Shown: positions 17,408 to 26,611 of the stretch, one piece after another
How the letters are laid out: every line of letters starts with the position of its first letter
How positions within the stretch are numbered: the first letter of the stretch is position 1
Origin: Gemmatimonadota bacterium
GTDB lineage: Bacteria > Gemmatimonadota > Gemmatimonadetes > Gemmatimonadales > GWC2-71-9
Length of the DNA: 52,845 nucleotides
NCBI GenBank assembly: GCA_027294455.1
Contig: JAPULZ010000114.1
Coordinates: 1 to 52,845 of the forward strand
Direction of reading: 5' to 3'
Notes under the pieces: model-generated
The model's input: only the letters and a program-made list of their open reading frames with translations
What the model was told of the DNA's origin: nothing
The model's database searches: none
Translations under genes and position numbers: made by a program

Positions 17408-18373
17408 ATGGAGTTTGCCGCGCAGGTTCGCGATCGCGTGATACCGGCCGTACCCGTGCCATTCGATGAGTCGGGCGAAATCGATGGGGAGCTGCAGGAT
17501 CAATACGTCACATGGATGGCCGGCCAAGCCATCGGCGGGGTGGCCGTGTGGGCACACACCGGGCGGGGAATGAAGCTCACCGACGGACAGCGTGAGGCGG
17601 TGTTGCGCGCGTGGCGGTCGGGCCTTCCGGATACCGCACTCGTGTGCGGGGTCGGTGTCCCCGAATCGAGACCGCTTCCGGCAGATGCCGCCGCCCGGAA
17701 GCAAGCCGTGCTCGCCGCTGCGGCCTCGGTCGCCGATGACGCGAAGCGAGGCGGAGCCGACGCGCTGCTCGCCCATCCACCGAAGGCCTTGGCCGATATC
17801 CCGGCTCGCGACCAGGCCATCGTGGAATACCATGAGACGCTTGTCGCCACCGGCTTGCCGGTCATTGCGTTCTTCCTCTACGAAGCGGCCGGTGGCCTGT
17901 CGTACGCACCCGAGTTGATTCGCGCGATCTTGTCGCTCGACGGTGTGGTGGGCATCAAGGTGGCCACGCTGGACAGCGTGATGACGTATCAGGACATCCT
18001 CGCGATCGTGCGAGCCCGAGGGGAAACCCTCGCGATCACCGGTGAAGACCGTTTTTTGGGCTATTCGCTCGCCGTCGGCGCGCGGAGCGCGTTGATCGGC
18101 ATGGGCGCCGCGTTGACCGACGTGGCGGCCGCGTTGCTCGCCGCCCGGGCACGCGGGACCTGGGACGAGTTCATCCGCCTCTCGTCGGCGCTGGACGACT
18201 TCGCCCGCGCGACCTTCGTGGTGCCGATGGAAGGGTATGTGCAACGCATGTTGTGGGCTCTCGAAGCGGACGGCGTGATGTCCCGGGCCGCATCGGATCC
18301 GTGGTGCCCCCCGCTGGAACCGGGGGATCGGGATCGGGTCTTCGCTGCCGTCCGCGCGCTGCGATCCTCGTGA
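17408..18373 (+). CDS. DapA/NanA-family lyase (dihydrodipicolinate synthase-like)
   Basis: This 321-residue (beta/alpha)8 enzyme belongs to the class I aldolase family that includes DapA, N-acetylneuraminate lyase and keto-deoxy sugar-acid aldolases. The Schiff-base lysine is Lys184 (VVGIKVATLD) and the conserved Tyr is Tyr158 (FFLYEAAGG). The family GTTGE loop is changed to HTGRG near residue 50, so the carboxylate-binding site differs from DapA. The GEDRFLGYSLAVGA segment matches the region after strand 7. In this neighbourhood it is more likely a catabolic aldolase or dehydratase for a keto sugar acid than a lysine-biosynthesis enzyme (inference). A GTGA overlap links it to the next gene. 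Confidence 0.86.
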   Translation: MEFAAQVRDRVIPAVPVPFDESGEIDGELQDQYVTWMAGQAIGGVAVWAHTGRGMKLTDGQREAVLRAWRSGLPDTALVCGVGVPESRPLPADAAARKQAVLAAAASVADDAKRGGADALLAHPPKALADIPARDQAIVEYHETLVATGLPVIAFFLYEAAGGLSYAPELIRAILSLDGVVGIKVATLDSVMTYQDILAIVRARGETLAITGEDRFLGYSLAVGARSALIGMGAALTDVAAALLAARARGTWDEFIRLSSALDDFARATFVVPMEGYVQRMLWALEADGVMSRAASDPWCPPLEPGDRDRVFAAVRALRSS

Positions 18374-19578
18374 ACCTCCCGGGCGTCCCAACCTACTCGC
18401 GCGCGCTGGGCGCGAAGCTGGACACCGTGATACGTCAGACGGCCGGCGGTCCTCCCGCCGACCTGGCGGACATCGCGCGCGAGGAACTCGGTGTCGACCT
18501 TGCCACACAGTACGGCGGCATGCGGATTCCCCATCCCTTCGGCAAGGCCTCCGGTCAGCTCTCGTGTACGGTTGCTCAGGTGGACGACGACGTGCGTGCG
18601 GGATTGGCGTTCGTCGTGCTCAAGACGGTCATCGCCGAAGACGCGACCGGTGGGCGGTCGATGGAGGCGTGGACGGTTCGAGATACGAAGATGCGCGTGG
18701 AGGAGCGCGTCGCCTCGTCGGGTCGGACCGGCTGGACGGTGACGTGGACCGGGCGGGGCTGGCACGGCACGCTGGGCGAGTACCTCGCGTTCTTCGAGGC
18801 TGCCCTGGCGGCCGCGATAGAGTCGGATGTCCCCGTCATCCCGTCGGTCAAGTTTCACCTTCCCGCGGGCGGCGAGCCGTTTCGTGTCGCCGAGTACGAG
18901 CACACGACCGCACAGCTGCTCGGTGTATGGACCCGGGTAGGATGTGGAGGTGCGATGGTTCTGGAGAAGGATTTCAGCCCCACCCTCGCGGGCGACGCTC
19001 GCGCGGCCGATCTCGAGGGTGTGTTGCGTTGGCTGGAGAACGTACCGGGGCTGGTCGATGCGGCCGTCCCCGACGGGGTGCGTCTCGGGATCAAGGTCAT
19101 GAACGCGGTGGCGGACGACGATTCCCAGCTCGCCATGCTGCACACCTTGAGCCATCGGGCCCCGCCACGGCCGGCGTTTCTCGTGGTCTTCAACCGCCTG
19201 TTCGATCGGCGTCGCGGGGTGGCGTTCGGAGGATGGGATCTCAGCGATCGCAACCTGCGCGTGCTGCGCGCGGCGCGGGAGCGAGGCATGGCGTTGCCGC
19301 CGCTCTCGGCCACCGGGAACATCTGTTCGGGGCGGGTGATGCTCGAGTACGCCTTGCTGGGGTGTGAGAACGGGCAGGTGCACACGTTCTTTCAGCTTCC
19401 CCATGGTGCATACACGGCCTCGGCGGGCACCCGCTCGGCGCGGGCACTGCACACGTTGTTGCTGCATCCTGCGGAAGGGCTCGTACCCTGGCTGTGGCAC
19501 CTCCACGAAGCGGGACACCTCGAGCCCTCGGGCGGGGTCCTCCGGTTTCGCGACGTGATCGGGAGGATCGATGAGTGA
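18370..19578 (+). CDS. Dihydroorotate dehydrogenase-like TIM-barrel protein
   Basis: This 402-residue protein resembles class 1/2 dihydroorotate dehydrogenases in its barrel. PHPFGKASGQ is followed by GLAFVVLKTV (compare PxxNASG and GaVvtKT). Near the C-terminus LSATGNICSGRVMLEYALLGC resembles the GGI-phosphate-binding part that holds FMN. The catalytic SCPN-type loop of DHODH is not visible; the equivalent area reads VIPSVKFHLPAG. It is therefore probably a flavoprotein or former flavoprotein with another substrate, oxidising or reducing an intermediate of the cluster. The start is a GTG overlapping the stop of the DapA-like gene (GTGA), and the stop overlaps the enolase gene by 8 bp. I do not recognise a characterised homologue. 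Confidence 0.6.
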   Translation: MNLPGVPTYSRALGAKLDTVIRQTAGGPPADLADIAREELGVDLATQYGGMRIPHPFGKASGQLSCTVAQVDDDVRAGLAFVVLKTVIAEDATGGRSMEAWTVRDTKMRVEERVASSGRTGWTVTWTGRGWHGTLGEYLAFFEAALAAAIESDVPVIPSVKFHLPAGGEPFRVAEYEHTTAQLLGVWTRVGCGGAMVLEKDFSPTLAGDARAADLEGVLRWLENVPGLVDAAVPDGVRLGIKVMNAVADDDSQLAMLHTLSHRAPPRPAFLVVFNRLFDRRRGVAFGGWDLSDRNLRVLRAARERGMALPPLSATGNICSGRVMLEYALLGCENGQVHTFFQLPHGAYTASAGTRSARALHTLLLHPAEGLVPWLWHLHEAGHLEPSGGVLRFRDVIGRIDE

Positions 19579-20737
19579 GCAGATCCGGCGGGTCCGGCTG
19601 TACGAGGTGGCTCTCCCCCTGCGATCGCCCTTCACGATCAGCGGCGGCTCGCTCGCCGTGCGGCGCTCGCTGATCGTGGAGCTCGAGGACGAGTCGGGCA
19701 TGTGCGGGTACGGCGAGTCGGCACCCTTCGAGTTTCCGTTCTACTCGGCCGAGACCCTCTCCTCCGCGCTGGCGTGTCTGCGCGACGTGTTGATCCCCAG
19801 AGTCCTGGGCCGGCGCGTCGAAGATACGGGCGCCATGTGGGCGCTGTTGGGAGACGGCGTGCGTGGCAACCGGATGGCCCGGGCCGGGCTCGACACCGCC
19901 TGGTGGGGCCTGACGGCCCGGCGACGCGGCGTGCCGCTGGCGGCGTTGGTAACCGAGCGGCTTCGGGAGCTGGGGGTGACGGATGACGGGCTCGGTCCAT
20001 CCGACTCGTTCGCCTGCGGAGTGGCCATCGGCATCCCCGAAAATCTGCGTCTTTCGGCTCTCCAGGACGAGGTACGCGACGCTGTGCGTCGCGGCTACCG
20101 CCGGGTGAAGCTCAAGGTCCGGCCGGGGTGGGATGTGGAGCCGGTTCGCGCTGCGCAGGACGTGTTGCGCGCCGAAGGGGTCACGCTCCCGCTCTGGGTC
20201 GATGCCAATGGGGCGTACGACCGGCGCCGTGACCGCGCCGCGTTGGTGGCCATGGACGAGCTGGGTTTGCTGTTCGTGGAGCAACCCTTTGACGAGACGG
20301 CCCTCTTGGACTGTGTGGCGCACGAACGACACGCGCGGACGCCGCTATGTCTCGACGAGTCGCTGGTCTCCGACAGCGTGGCCCGGCAAGTCGTCGAGAT
20401 GGGCGGGCCGATGATCTGGAATCTCAAAGTCCAGCGCATGGGAGGATTGGAGGAGGCGTGCCGTGTGTACGCCACCGGGTTCGCGGCCGGTGCGAAGCTG
20501 TGGGTGGGCACGATGCCCGAAACCGGCGTCGGGGCGCAGGCGGCCATCGCCCTGGCCGCCCACGGCGCGTGTGTCTACCCGTCCGATGTCGAGCCGTCGG
20601 CGCGGTGGTACGAACCCGGGACGGATTTGCTCGAACTCACGATGAGCGACTCGGGCACCATGGCGGTGCCCGCAGGCCCGCCGGCCGCACCGCCCATCGA
20701 ACGAATGACCCTGGTGTTTGAGCTGACGAATGGCTAA
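19571..20737 (+). CDS. Enolase-superfamily enzyme, MenC/N-succinylamino acid racemase-like
   Basis: This 388-residue protein belongs to the muconate-lactonizing subgroup of the enolase superfamily. Catalytic residues are all present: the KxK pair Lys180/Lys182 (RVKLKVRPGWD), metal ligands Asp211 (WVDANGAY), Glu237 (FVEQPFDE) and Asp262 (CLDES), and Lys286 (NLKVQRMGG). The N-terminal LPLRSPFTISGG and late MPETGVGAQAA resemble o-succinylbenzoate synthases and N-succinylamino acid racemases. No other men genes are present, so a racemase or epimerase or a dehydratase on a cluster intermediate is more likely than menaquinone synthesis (inference). It ends the coupled run; an 83-bp gap follows before the kinase gene. 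Confidence 0.85.
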   Translation: MSEQIRRVRLYEVALPLRSPFTISGGSLAVRRSLIVELEDESGMCGYGESAPFEFPFYSAETLSSALACLRDVLIPRVLGRRVEDTGAMWALLGDGVRGNRMARAGLDTAWWGLTARRRGVPLAALVTERLRELGVTDDGLGPSDSFACGVAIGIPENLRLSALQDEVRDAVRRGYRRVKLKVRPGWDVEPVRAAQDVLRAEGVTLPLWVDANGAYDRRRDRAALVAMDELGLLFVEQPFDETALLDCVAHERHARTPLCLDESLVSDSVARQVVEMGGPMIWNLKVQRMGGLEEACRVYATGFAAGAKLWVGTMPETGVGAQAAIALAAHGACVYPSDVEPSARWYEPGTDLLELTMSDSGTMAVPAGPPAAPPIERMTLVFELTNG

Positions 20738-20820
20738 TAGCAAGGGAAGAAAGGCCAGCCGGGGTGCGGTGGCCCGAGAATCCGGAAGACACGAGAGAGA
20801 TTGCGATCTGCATTCCAGTG

Positions 20821-22827
20821 ATGCCTGGTAAGATCTGTCACGAGTGCGGGAAGACCGCGCCCCCGACCGCGTTCTACTGCCCCGAGTGCGAGGCAGCTCT
20901 CAAACCCGAGCGCGGCGATCGCATCGCCGTCATCGCAGACCGGGTGGGACGGGCGCTGGGGGAGCACTATCGGGTGGAGGAGCTGGTCGGAAAGGGCGGG
21001 GCCGCGGTGGTGTTCCGGGTGTGCGACAAGCGCCTGAACCGTGATCTCGCGGCGAAGGTTCTCAATCCAGACCTGCTGGCCAGTGTCGAGCTCTCGGCGC
21101 GATTTCGTTTCGAGGCCCAGACGGCGGCACGGCTCAACCATACCAACATCGTCCCGATCTACTTCGTGGGTGGCGAAGAGCGATTGCCCTTGTACGTCAT
21201 GCCCTTGGTGGAAGGGGAGTCGCTGCGCGATCGCCTCAAGCGGGAGGGGCAGCTTCCCATCGACGTGGCCCTGGGGATCGCCAAGGACATCGCCAGCGCC
21301 CTGGATTTCGCCCACGGCGCCGGCGTGGTGCACCGCGACGTCAAACCCGACAACATCTTGCTGGAGTTCTCCACGGGCCGCAGCCTCTTGATGGACTTCG
21401 GGATTGCCAAGGCTTTTCAGGACGCCGACGCGGAAATCACGGGCTCGGGGGCGGTGGTCGGCACGCCGCATTACCTGGCGCCGGAACAGGCCGCGGGGGA
21501 GAAGGACATCGACGGCCGGGCCGACGTCTACAGCTTGGGGGTGGTGGTCTATGAGATGTTGGCGGGCCGACCTCCCTATACCGGTGGCACGCCCCAGGCC
21601 ATCTTCGCCCAACACATCACGGCCGACTACCCGAGCATCGAGGCAATGCGGCCGGAGCTACCACGGGCCTTGGAGGACGTGCTGCGTCAGGCTCTGGCAA
21701 AGGCGCCCGAAGATCGATTCAGCCGCGCCGGCGAGCTGGTCCGGGCCTTCGAGCGAGGACGCGGCCGGCGGAGCCTGCGTACATCGGGCAGCACCGTGCT
21801 CGGCACGCAGACCCCCTCCGAAATGCACCTCATGGATTCGTTGATGGTGCGCTCCGACGAGCCATCCCTCCAGGCCCTGCTCGACGCCGACGACATCGTC
21901 GCCATCGCCCAAGCTTCCGAGAACGTGGAGCGGTTCCTCCGGACGGCGGCCGATGAGGGCAACTGGGCCGGGGTGACCGAGGCCATCAAGTTCCTGAGGC
22001 GGCGGGCCGGCGACCCGCGGCCGGCCTTTCGTGACCCGCCGATGCGGGTCCTGGAGCGCGTCAGCGACAACACGGCCGTCGTGGAGGGGCTGGCCGCCGG
22101 ATGGAGGGGTGGGGACGAGCAAGCCCAGGCCCAATTGGAGGACGCCCTGAGTGCCGCACCGGGGCTCGCCGGTCATCTCCTCGACCTGGCCATTCGTGAC
22201 CGGAGCGCCGAGCTCATGTTACTGGCCGATCGCATCGGTGGATTGACGGAGGACCGGGTCGATGCCCTCGCCCGGGACACCCGGGTGAGCGTGGTGCAGG
22301 CGTTCGCCGATGCGTTGCGGGAGAGCCTGCGCCCGACGACCACCATCGAGCGCTGGCTGGCGCTCGTGCTGCAACACTCGCGTCCCGAGGCGAGGATCCT
22401 CGCGGTGGAGGCCGCGGGTGCCCGCGGCGGTGCCCTGGCCGAGCGCATCGGCCGTCTGGCTCTCGGCGACGATGTGGAGGAGGTGCGGGTGGTGGCCCTG
22501 CGCGCCCTCGGTAGATCGCGCCGGCGCGAGGCGTTGCCGGACCTCGCCCGGTTCCTCGAGCACGGGACCAAACCGGAGCAGGTGGCGGCGACGGAGGCTC
22601 TGGGAGACCTGGGAGTTCCGGCTTCGGCCTCGGTTCTGCGGAGCGTGTTCGAGCGCAAGCGGCTCTTTCGGAAGGAGCGCGGGCCGTTGCAGGAGGTGGC
22701 GGTGGCGGCCTTGGCCCGCTTGCCGGCGGATGTGGCGGGCGACATGCTGCGATCGCTGGCGACGGATCGCAATACGCGCATCGCCCGAATGGCCGCGATG
22801 GCAGTGGCCGACAACGCACGGGACTAG
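20821..22827 (+). CDS. Zinc ribbon-Ser/Thr kinase-HEAT repeat protein
   Basis: This 668-residue protein has three parts. A zinc ribbon has Cys6, Cys9, Cys20 and Cys23. A complete Hanks kinase spans about 50-320 (Lys79, HRDVKPDN 171-178, DFG 192-194, APEQ). A long helical C-terminal half has HEAT/armadillo-like repeats at about 500-668 (for example EVRVVALRALGR and KPEQVAATEALGDLG). No TM helix is visible, so it should be cytoplasmic. The HEAT solenoid probably binds protein partners or substrates. The ATG at 20821 is preferred because the zinc ribbon begins there; a GTG at 20764 would add 19 residues. It precedes the alternative complex III operon by about 175 bp, but the palindrome between them suggests separate control. 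Confidence 0.88.
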   Translation: MPGKICHECGKTAPPTAFYCPECEAALKPERGDRIAVIADRVGRALGEHYRVEELVGKGGAAVVFRVCDKRLNRDLAAKVLNPDLLASVELSARFRFEAQTAARLNHTNIVPIYFVGGEERLPLYVMPLVEGESLRDRLKREGQLPIDVALGIAKDIASALDFAHGAGVVHRDVKPDNILLEFSTGRSLLMDFGIAKAFQDADAEITGSGAVVGTPHYLAPEQAAGEKDIDGRADVYSLGVVVYEMLAGRPPYTGGTPQAIFAQHITADYPSIEAMRPELPRALEDVLRQALAKAPEDRFSRAGELVRAFERGRGRRSLRTSGSTVLGTQTPSEMHLMDSLMVRSDEPSLQALLDADDIVAIAQASENVERFLRTAADEGNWAGVTEAIKFLRRRAGDPRPAFRDPPMRVLERVSDNTAVVEGLAAGWRGGDEQAQAQLEDALSAAPGLAGHLLDLAIRDRSAELMLLADRIGGLTEDRVDALARDTRVSVVQAFADALRESLRPTTTIERWLALVLQHSRPEARILAVEAAGARGGALAERIGRLALGDDVEEVRVVALRALGRSRRREALPDLARFLEHGTKPEQVAATEALGDLGVPASASVLRSVFERKRLFRKERGPLQEVAVAALARLPADVAGDMLRSLATDRNTRIARMAAMAVADNARD

Positions 22828-22851
22828 CGCGAGAAACCCGTTTCGGGGTGC

Positions 22852-22911
22852 TTGTGTTGGGCCGACTTTGCAGTAATTTCTGTTGGGCGGTCGCATGTGA
22901 AGTTTTTCACG
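22852..22911 (+). promoter_or_regulatory. act promoter region with CRP-type palindrome
   Basis: At 22896-22911 the sequence TGTGAAGTTTTTCACG matches the CRP-family consensus TGTGA-N6-TCACA at 9 of 10 positions (arms GTGAA and TTCAC). A possible sigma-70 promoter precedes it: TTGTGT at 22852-22857, a 16-bp spacer and TAATTT at 22874-22879. That placement puts the palindrome downstream of the -10, which would suit repression; an unseen promoter further down would allow activation. A sister site lies before the cupredoxin gene. The match is seen directly; the regulator and direction of control are inferred. Confidence 0.5.
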
Positions 22912-23003
22912 AGTCCCTCGTGATGGCCTCCTGAACCAACATGTATGCCGTCTGCCGCCGTCTCAACCCCCGACCGCGGCGGGCTCACCCCCTACGGGGA
23001 GCA

Positions 23004-23579
23004 ATGACCAGAAACGTCCAGCCGGTGATCAAGGTGATCGCGGCGCTAGCCCTGGTTGGGGCAGCGCTCTACACGGTGTTCCAGGCGGTTCAGGCCCAAC
23101 AAACCAACCAAAACACGGTGGGCACATTCGTGGCCCCGGTCGACGTCGATACGGCATCACTCGCCGGACCGGTGCAGCCCATCTTCTACCGCCACGACAT
23201 CCATGCCGGCCAATACCAAATGGATTGCCGGTACTGCCACTATGCGGTGGAGATCAGTTCGAGCCCGGGCCTCCCGAGTGTGGACACCTGCATGGGGTGC
23301 CACCTCATAGTGGGCGCGGGCAATCCCGAAGTCGCGAAGCTGCAGCAAGCGGCCCAAAGCGGTGAGCCCATCGAATGGGTTGAGGTACACAAGCTGCCGT
23401 CGTTCGTGCGCTTCCCGCATATGCGGCACGTCAATGCCGAGATCACCTGCCAGGAATGTCACGGGGCCGTCGAGGAGATGGCCCAGGTGTACCAGGCATC
23501 CTCGCTCAAGATGGGGTGGTGTCTGTCGTGTCACCTGGACAAAGGCGTGACGACCGACTGCACCGTCTGCCACTACTAG
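23004..23579 (+). CDS. actA: Alternative complex III subunit ActA, pentaheme cytochrome c
   Basis: This 191-residue protein has one N-terminal membrane anchor (about 8-27) and five CxxCH heme c sites: residues 75-79, 96-100, 149-153, 173-177 and 186-190. Five hemes match known ActA. It is the periplasm-facing cytochrome subunit of the quinol-oxidising alternative complex III. It would pass electrons from the ActB iron-sulfur chain toward soluble carriers or an oxidase. The ATG at 23004 follows GGGGAG; a longer in-frame start at 22941 lacks a ribosome binding site and would add an Arg-rich leader. It is the first gene of actABCDEF, 12 bp before actB. Confidence 0.95.
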   Translation: MTRNVQPVIKVIAALALVGAALYTVFQAVQAQQTNQNTVGTFVAPVDVDTASLAGPVQPIFYRHDIHAGQYQMDCRYCHYAVEISSSPGLPSVDTCMGCHLIVGAGNPEVAKLQQAAQSGEPIEWVEVHKLPSFVRFPHMRHVNAEITCQECHGAVEEMAQVYQASSLKMGWCLSCHLDKGVTTDCTVCHY

Positions 23580-23591
23580 GGTGACGAACTG

Positions 23592-26500
23592 ATGTCAGAC
23601 CAAATGGACCGCAGACGGTTTCTCAAAGTGCTTGGCGTCAGTGGCGGTGGCGCCGTCGCGGCGTCCGGATGTTCCACCGACACCGCCGAAAAGCTGATTC
23701 CCTATCTCGTACCGCCGGAGAACCAGGTTCCGGGTATCGCCACCTACTACGCGACCACGTGTCGCGAGTGTTCGGCGGGGTGCGGAATGCACGTGCGCGT
23801 GCGCGAAGGGCGCGCGGTCAAGGTAGAAGGGAATCCGGGAAGTCCCATGAACGGCGGAAGGCTGTGCGCGCGCGGGCAGGCGTCGCTGCAGGGCCTTTAC
23901 AATCCCGACCGACTCCGCGGGCCGATGGCGCGTTCGGCGGCCGGCGGATTCGAGCCGATCACGTGGGACGAAGCCCTGGCGCAGATCGCCGGCCGTCTCG
24001 GGCAAACCTCCGGCGATCGGGTCGCATTCCTCACCGGCAACGAGGCAGGCACGTTCGATCGGCTGGTGAACGAATGGCTGGCGGCCATCGGATCGCAGGG
24101 CCGCGTCGTGTTCGAACCGTTCGGCTACGAGGCGCTGCGCTACGCTAATCAACAGGTGTTTGGCGTGGACGAAGTGCCGGCATATCGCTTTGCGGATGCC
24201 CGGTACGTGCTGTCGTTCGGCGCGGATTTCCTCGAAACGTGGATGCACCCCGTGCAGTACACCCGAGAGTTCGTGGCCGGTCACGCCCTCGACGGAGATC
24301 AGATGGGGCGCTACGTGCACGTAGAGCCCCGGTTGAGCATGACAGGCATCAACGCCGACGAGTGGATCGCACCCAATCCGGGCACGGAAGGCGTGCTGGC
24401 GCTGGCGCTGGCCAACGTGGTCTTGACCGACCATGGCGCCAATGCGCCGAGTGACGCGTTTCGCGTCCGGAGCTTGCTCAGCGACTACGACGCGGAGAGC
24501 GCCGCGGGTGTGTGCGGCGTCTCGGCCGACATCATTCGCCGATTGGCGGCGGAATTCGCGGGCGCCCCGAGCTTGGCCGTCGCCGGCGGCATGGGAGCGC
24601 AACACGATCAGGCTCATGCCACCGCCGCCGCCGTCAACATTCTCAACTACGTAGCGGGCAATGTCGGCACCCGCGTGGTGTTCGGTCCCACTTCCAATGC
24701 GTCGGGCGGGTCACGGTACCAGGACCTCGCCGACCTCGCGCAGCGCATGCGGGATGGCGGCGTCGATGTGCTGTTCGTCCACGGGACGAACCCGGCGTAC
24801 AACTCGCCATCCGGGATGGGGTTGGTCGATGCGTTGGGCCGGGTGGGTTTCAAGGTGAGCTTCGCCCGCTTCATCGACGACACAGCGGCGCATGCCGATC
24901 TCATCCTGCCCGATCACGATCCCCTGGAGCAATGGAACGACTACGAGCCCGGTGGGGGGGCCACGTTGCTTCAGCAGCCGGTCATGCAGCCGGTGTTCGA
25001 CACGCGACAGACAGGCGATGTGTTGCTCGGGTTGGCGCAGCAGATGGGCGGCTCGGTCGCCGGCCGCTTCTCGGCGGCCACGTACAAGGATTACCTGCAA
25101 GACTCGTGGCGCCGCCGCCAGTTCCAGTTGGGCGGGCGGGGCAGCACGTTCGAGGATTTCTGGAACGGTTCGCTGCAGACGGGCGGCGTGCACCAGCCCC
25201 AAGCCGGCCGCACGGCGCGGCTGAGCGGAAACATCGGCCAGCTGTCGTTTGCCACGTGGTCGGGGGCCGGCGACGCCTCGGGAATCGCCCTCATCGCGTA
25301 TCCGTCATCGGTGTTCTTCGACGGGCGGGGCGCCAATCGACCGTGGTTGCAGGAACTCCCCGACCCGGTGTCCAAGATCACATGGAGTTCCTGGGTCGAG
25401 ATCCATCCGGAGACGGCCGCGGAACACGGGATCGTCGAGGGCGACTTCGTGGAGGTGACGTCGCCGGCGGGCTCGGTGAGCGCACCGGCCTTCGTGTATC
25501 CCGGCATTCGGCCCGGCGTGATAGCCATGCCTATCGGCCAGGGTCACACCGAATTCGGGCGGTACGCCACCGATCGCGGTGCCAATGTCTACGACGTGCT
25601 GAGTGGTGAGGTCACGGATTTCGGCGGCCTATCGCACTATCAGATCGTATCGATCAGGCCCACGGGCGAACACGAAGTGCTCGCCTCCCCCGCCGGAAAG
25701 AAGCGGCAGATGGGTCGCGGGATCGCGCAAAGCACCACGTTCACCGAGGTGCTGAACGACGACATCCACCATTTCCATATCGAGCACGCGGCCGCAGTGC
25801 CCGAGCGCATCGAGCACGTGCTCGACGAATGGCAAGCGGCCCAGGATCGCGAACGCGCCATCGGCAACTACGCCGGCGAGCACCCCCGGTGGGGTCTGGT
25901 GGTCGACCTGACCCGCTGCACCGGTTGCAGCGCGTGTGTGACGGCCTGCCACGCAGAGAACAACATCCCGACGGTGGGCAAAGCCAGCATGCAGCGGGGG
26001 CGGGACATGTCGTGGCTGCGCATCGAGCGCTACTTCGAGGGTGGCGAGGGCGACGAGCCGCTATCGGTCGAGTTCCTGCCGATGATGTGCCAGCAGTGTG
26101 GCCGCGCGCCGTGTGAGCCGGTGTGCCCCGTGTTCGCCGCCTATCATACGCCGGACGGGCTCAATGCGCAGATCTACAATCGTTGCGTGGGCACGCGATA
26201 TTGCAGCAACAATTGCCCCTACAAGGTCCGCTACTTCAACTGGTTTGATCACGCCAACCCGCGGGACGCCGCCCATTCGTTCCCGGAGCCGCTGCAGCTC
26301 CAGCTGAATCCGGACGTCACGGTTCGCTCCAAGGGCGTGATGGAGAAGTGCACGTTCTGCGTGCAGCGCATTCGGGGCAAGCAGAATACGGCGGCATTGG
26401 AAGGGCGCGATGTGGCGGACGGCGAGATCATGACGGCGTGCCAGCAATCGTGTCCCGCGGACGCCATCACCTTCGGCAACCTGAACGACCCGGCCTCTGT

Positions 26501-26609
26501 CGTCTCGCGGATGGCGGCGAGTGAGCTGCGATACCGGGTGCTGGAGGGTCTCAACACCGATCCTGGGGTCACGTATCTCATGAGGGTACGCAACACGGTG
26601 GAAGCGTAG
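23592..26609 (+). CDS. actB: Alternative complex III subunit ActB, molybdopterin-like plus Fe-S fusion
   Basis: This 1005-residue protein begins with a Tat-type signal (DRRRFLKVLGVSGGG). A complex-iron-sulfur molybdoenzyme-like region with a CRECSAGC motif follows. A C-terminal ferredoxin-like domain carries four cysteine clusters (CTGCSACVTAC, CQQCGRAPCEPVC, CVGTRYCSNNC and CTFC with CQQSC). The fusion of both parts into one chain is typical of ActB, whose large domain is known to lack molybdopterin in characterised complexes. It would carry electrons between the quinol site in ActC and the cytochromes. The ATG at 23592 is given; the Met four residues later is equally possible. A 2-bp gap precedes actC. 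Confidence 0.95.
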   Translation: MSDQMDRRRFLKVLGVSGGGAVAASGCSTDTAEKLIPYLVPPENQVPGIATYYATTCRECSAGCGMHVRVREGRAVKVEGNPGSPMNGGRLCARGQASLQGLYNPDRLRGPMARSAAGGFEPITWDEALAQIAGRLGQTSGDRVAFLTGNEAGTFDRLVNEWLAAIGSQGRVVFEPFGYEALRYANQQVFGVDEVPAYRFADARYVLSFGADFLETWMHPVQYTREFVAGHALDGDQMGRYVHVEPRLSMTGINADEWIAPNPGTEGVLALALANVVLTDHGANAPSDAFRVRSLLSDYDAESAAGVCGVSADIIRRLAAEFAGAPSLAVAGGMGAQHDQAHATAAAVNILNYVAGNVGTRVVFGPTSNASGGSRYQDLADLAQRMRDGGVDVLFVHGTNPAYNSPSGMGLVDALGRVGFKVSFARFIDDTAAHADLILPDHDPLEQWNDYEPGGGATLLQQPVMQPVFDTRQTGDVLLGLAQQMGGSVAGRFSAATYKDYLQDSWRRRQFQLGGRGSTFEDFWNGSLQTGGVHQPQAGRTARLSGNIGQLSFATWSGAGDASGIALIAYPSSVFFDGRGANRPWLQELPDPVSKITWSSWVEIHPETAAEHGIVEGDFVEVTSPAGSVSAPAFVYPGIRPGVIAMPIGQGHTEFGRYATDRGANVYDVLSGEVTDFGGLSHYQIVSIRPTGEHEVLASPAGKKRQMGRGIAQSTTFTEVLNDDIHHFHIEHAAAVPERIEHVLDEWQAAQDRERAIGNYAGEHPRWGLVVDLTRCTGCSACVTACHAENNIPTVGKASMQRGRDMSWLRIERYFEGGEGDEPLSVEFLPMMCQQCGRAPCEPVCPVFAAYHTPDGLNAQIYNRCVGTRYCSNNCPYKVRYFNWFDHANPRDAAHSFPEPLQLQLNPDVTVRSKGVMEKCTFCVQRIRGKQNTAALEGRDVADGEIMTACQQSCPADAITFGNLNDPASVVSRMAASELRYRVLEGLNTDPGVTYLMRVRNTVEA

Positions 26610-26611
26610 CG

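Noticed and set aside
16535..18508. Minus-strand 657-codon frame opposite amidohydrolase and DapA-like genes
   Set aside because: It has no recognisable motif, is rich in Arg/His/Gly, and runs opposite three coupled genes with intact family motifs.
19571..20737. Enolase-family gene as true menC
   Set aside because: The sequence type fits, but no menaquinone gene is present and the neighbours are catabolic.
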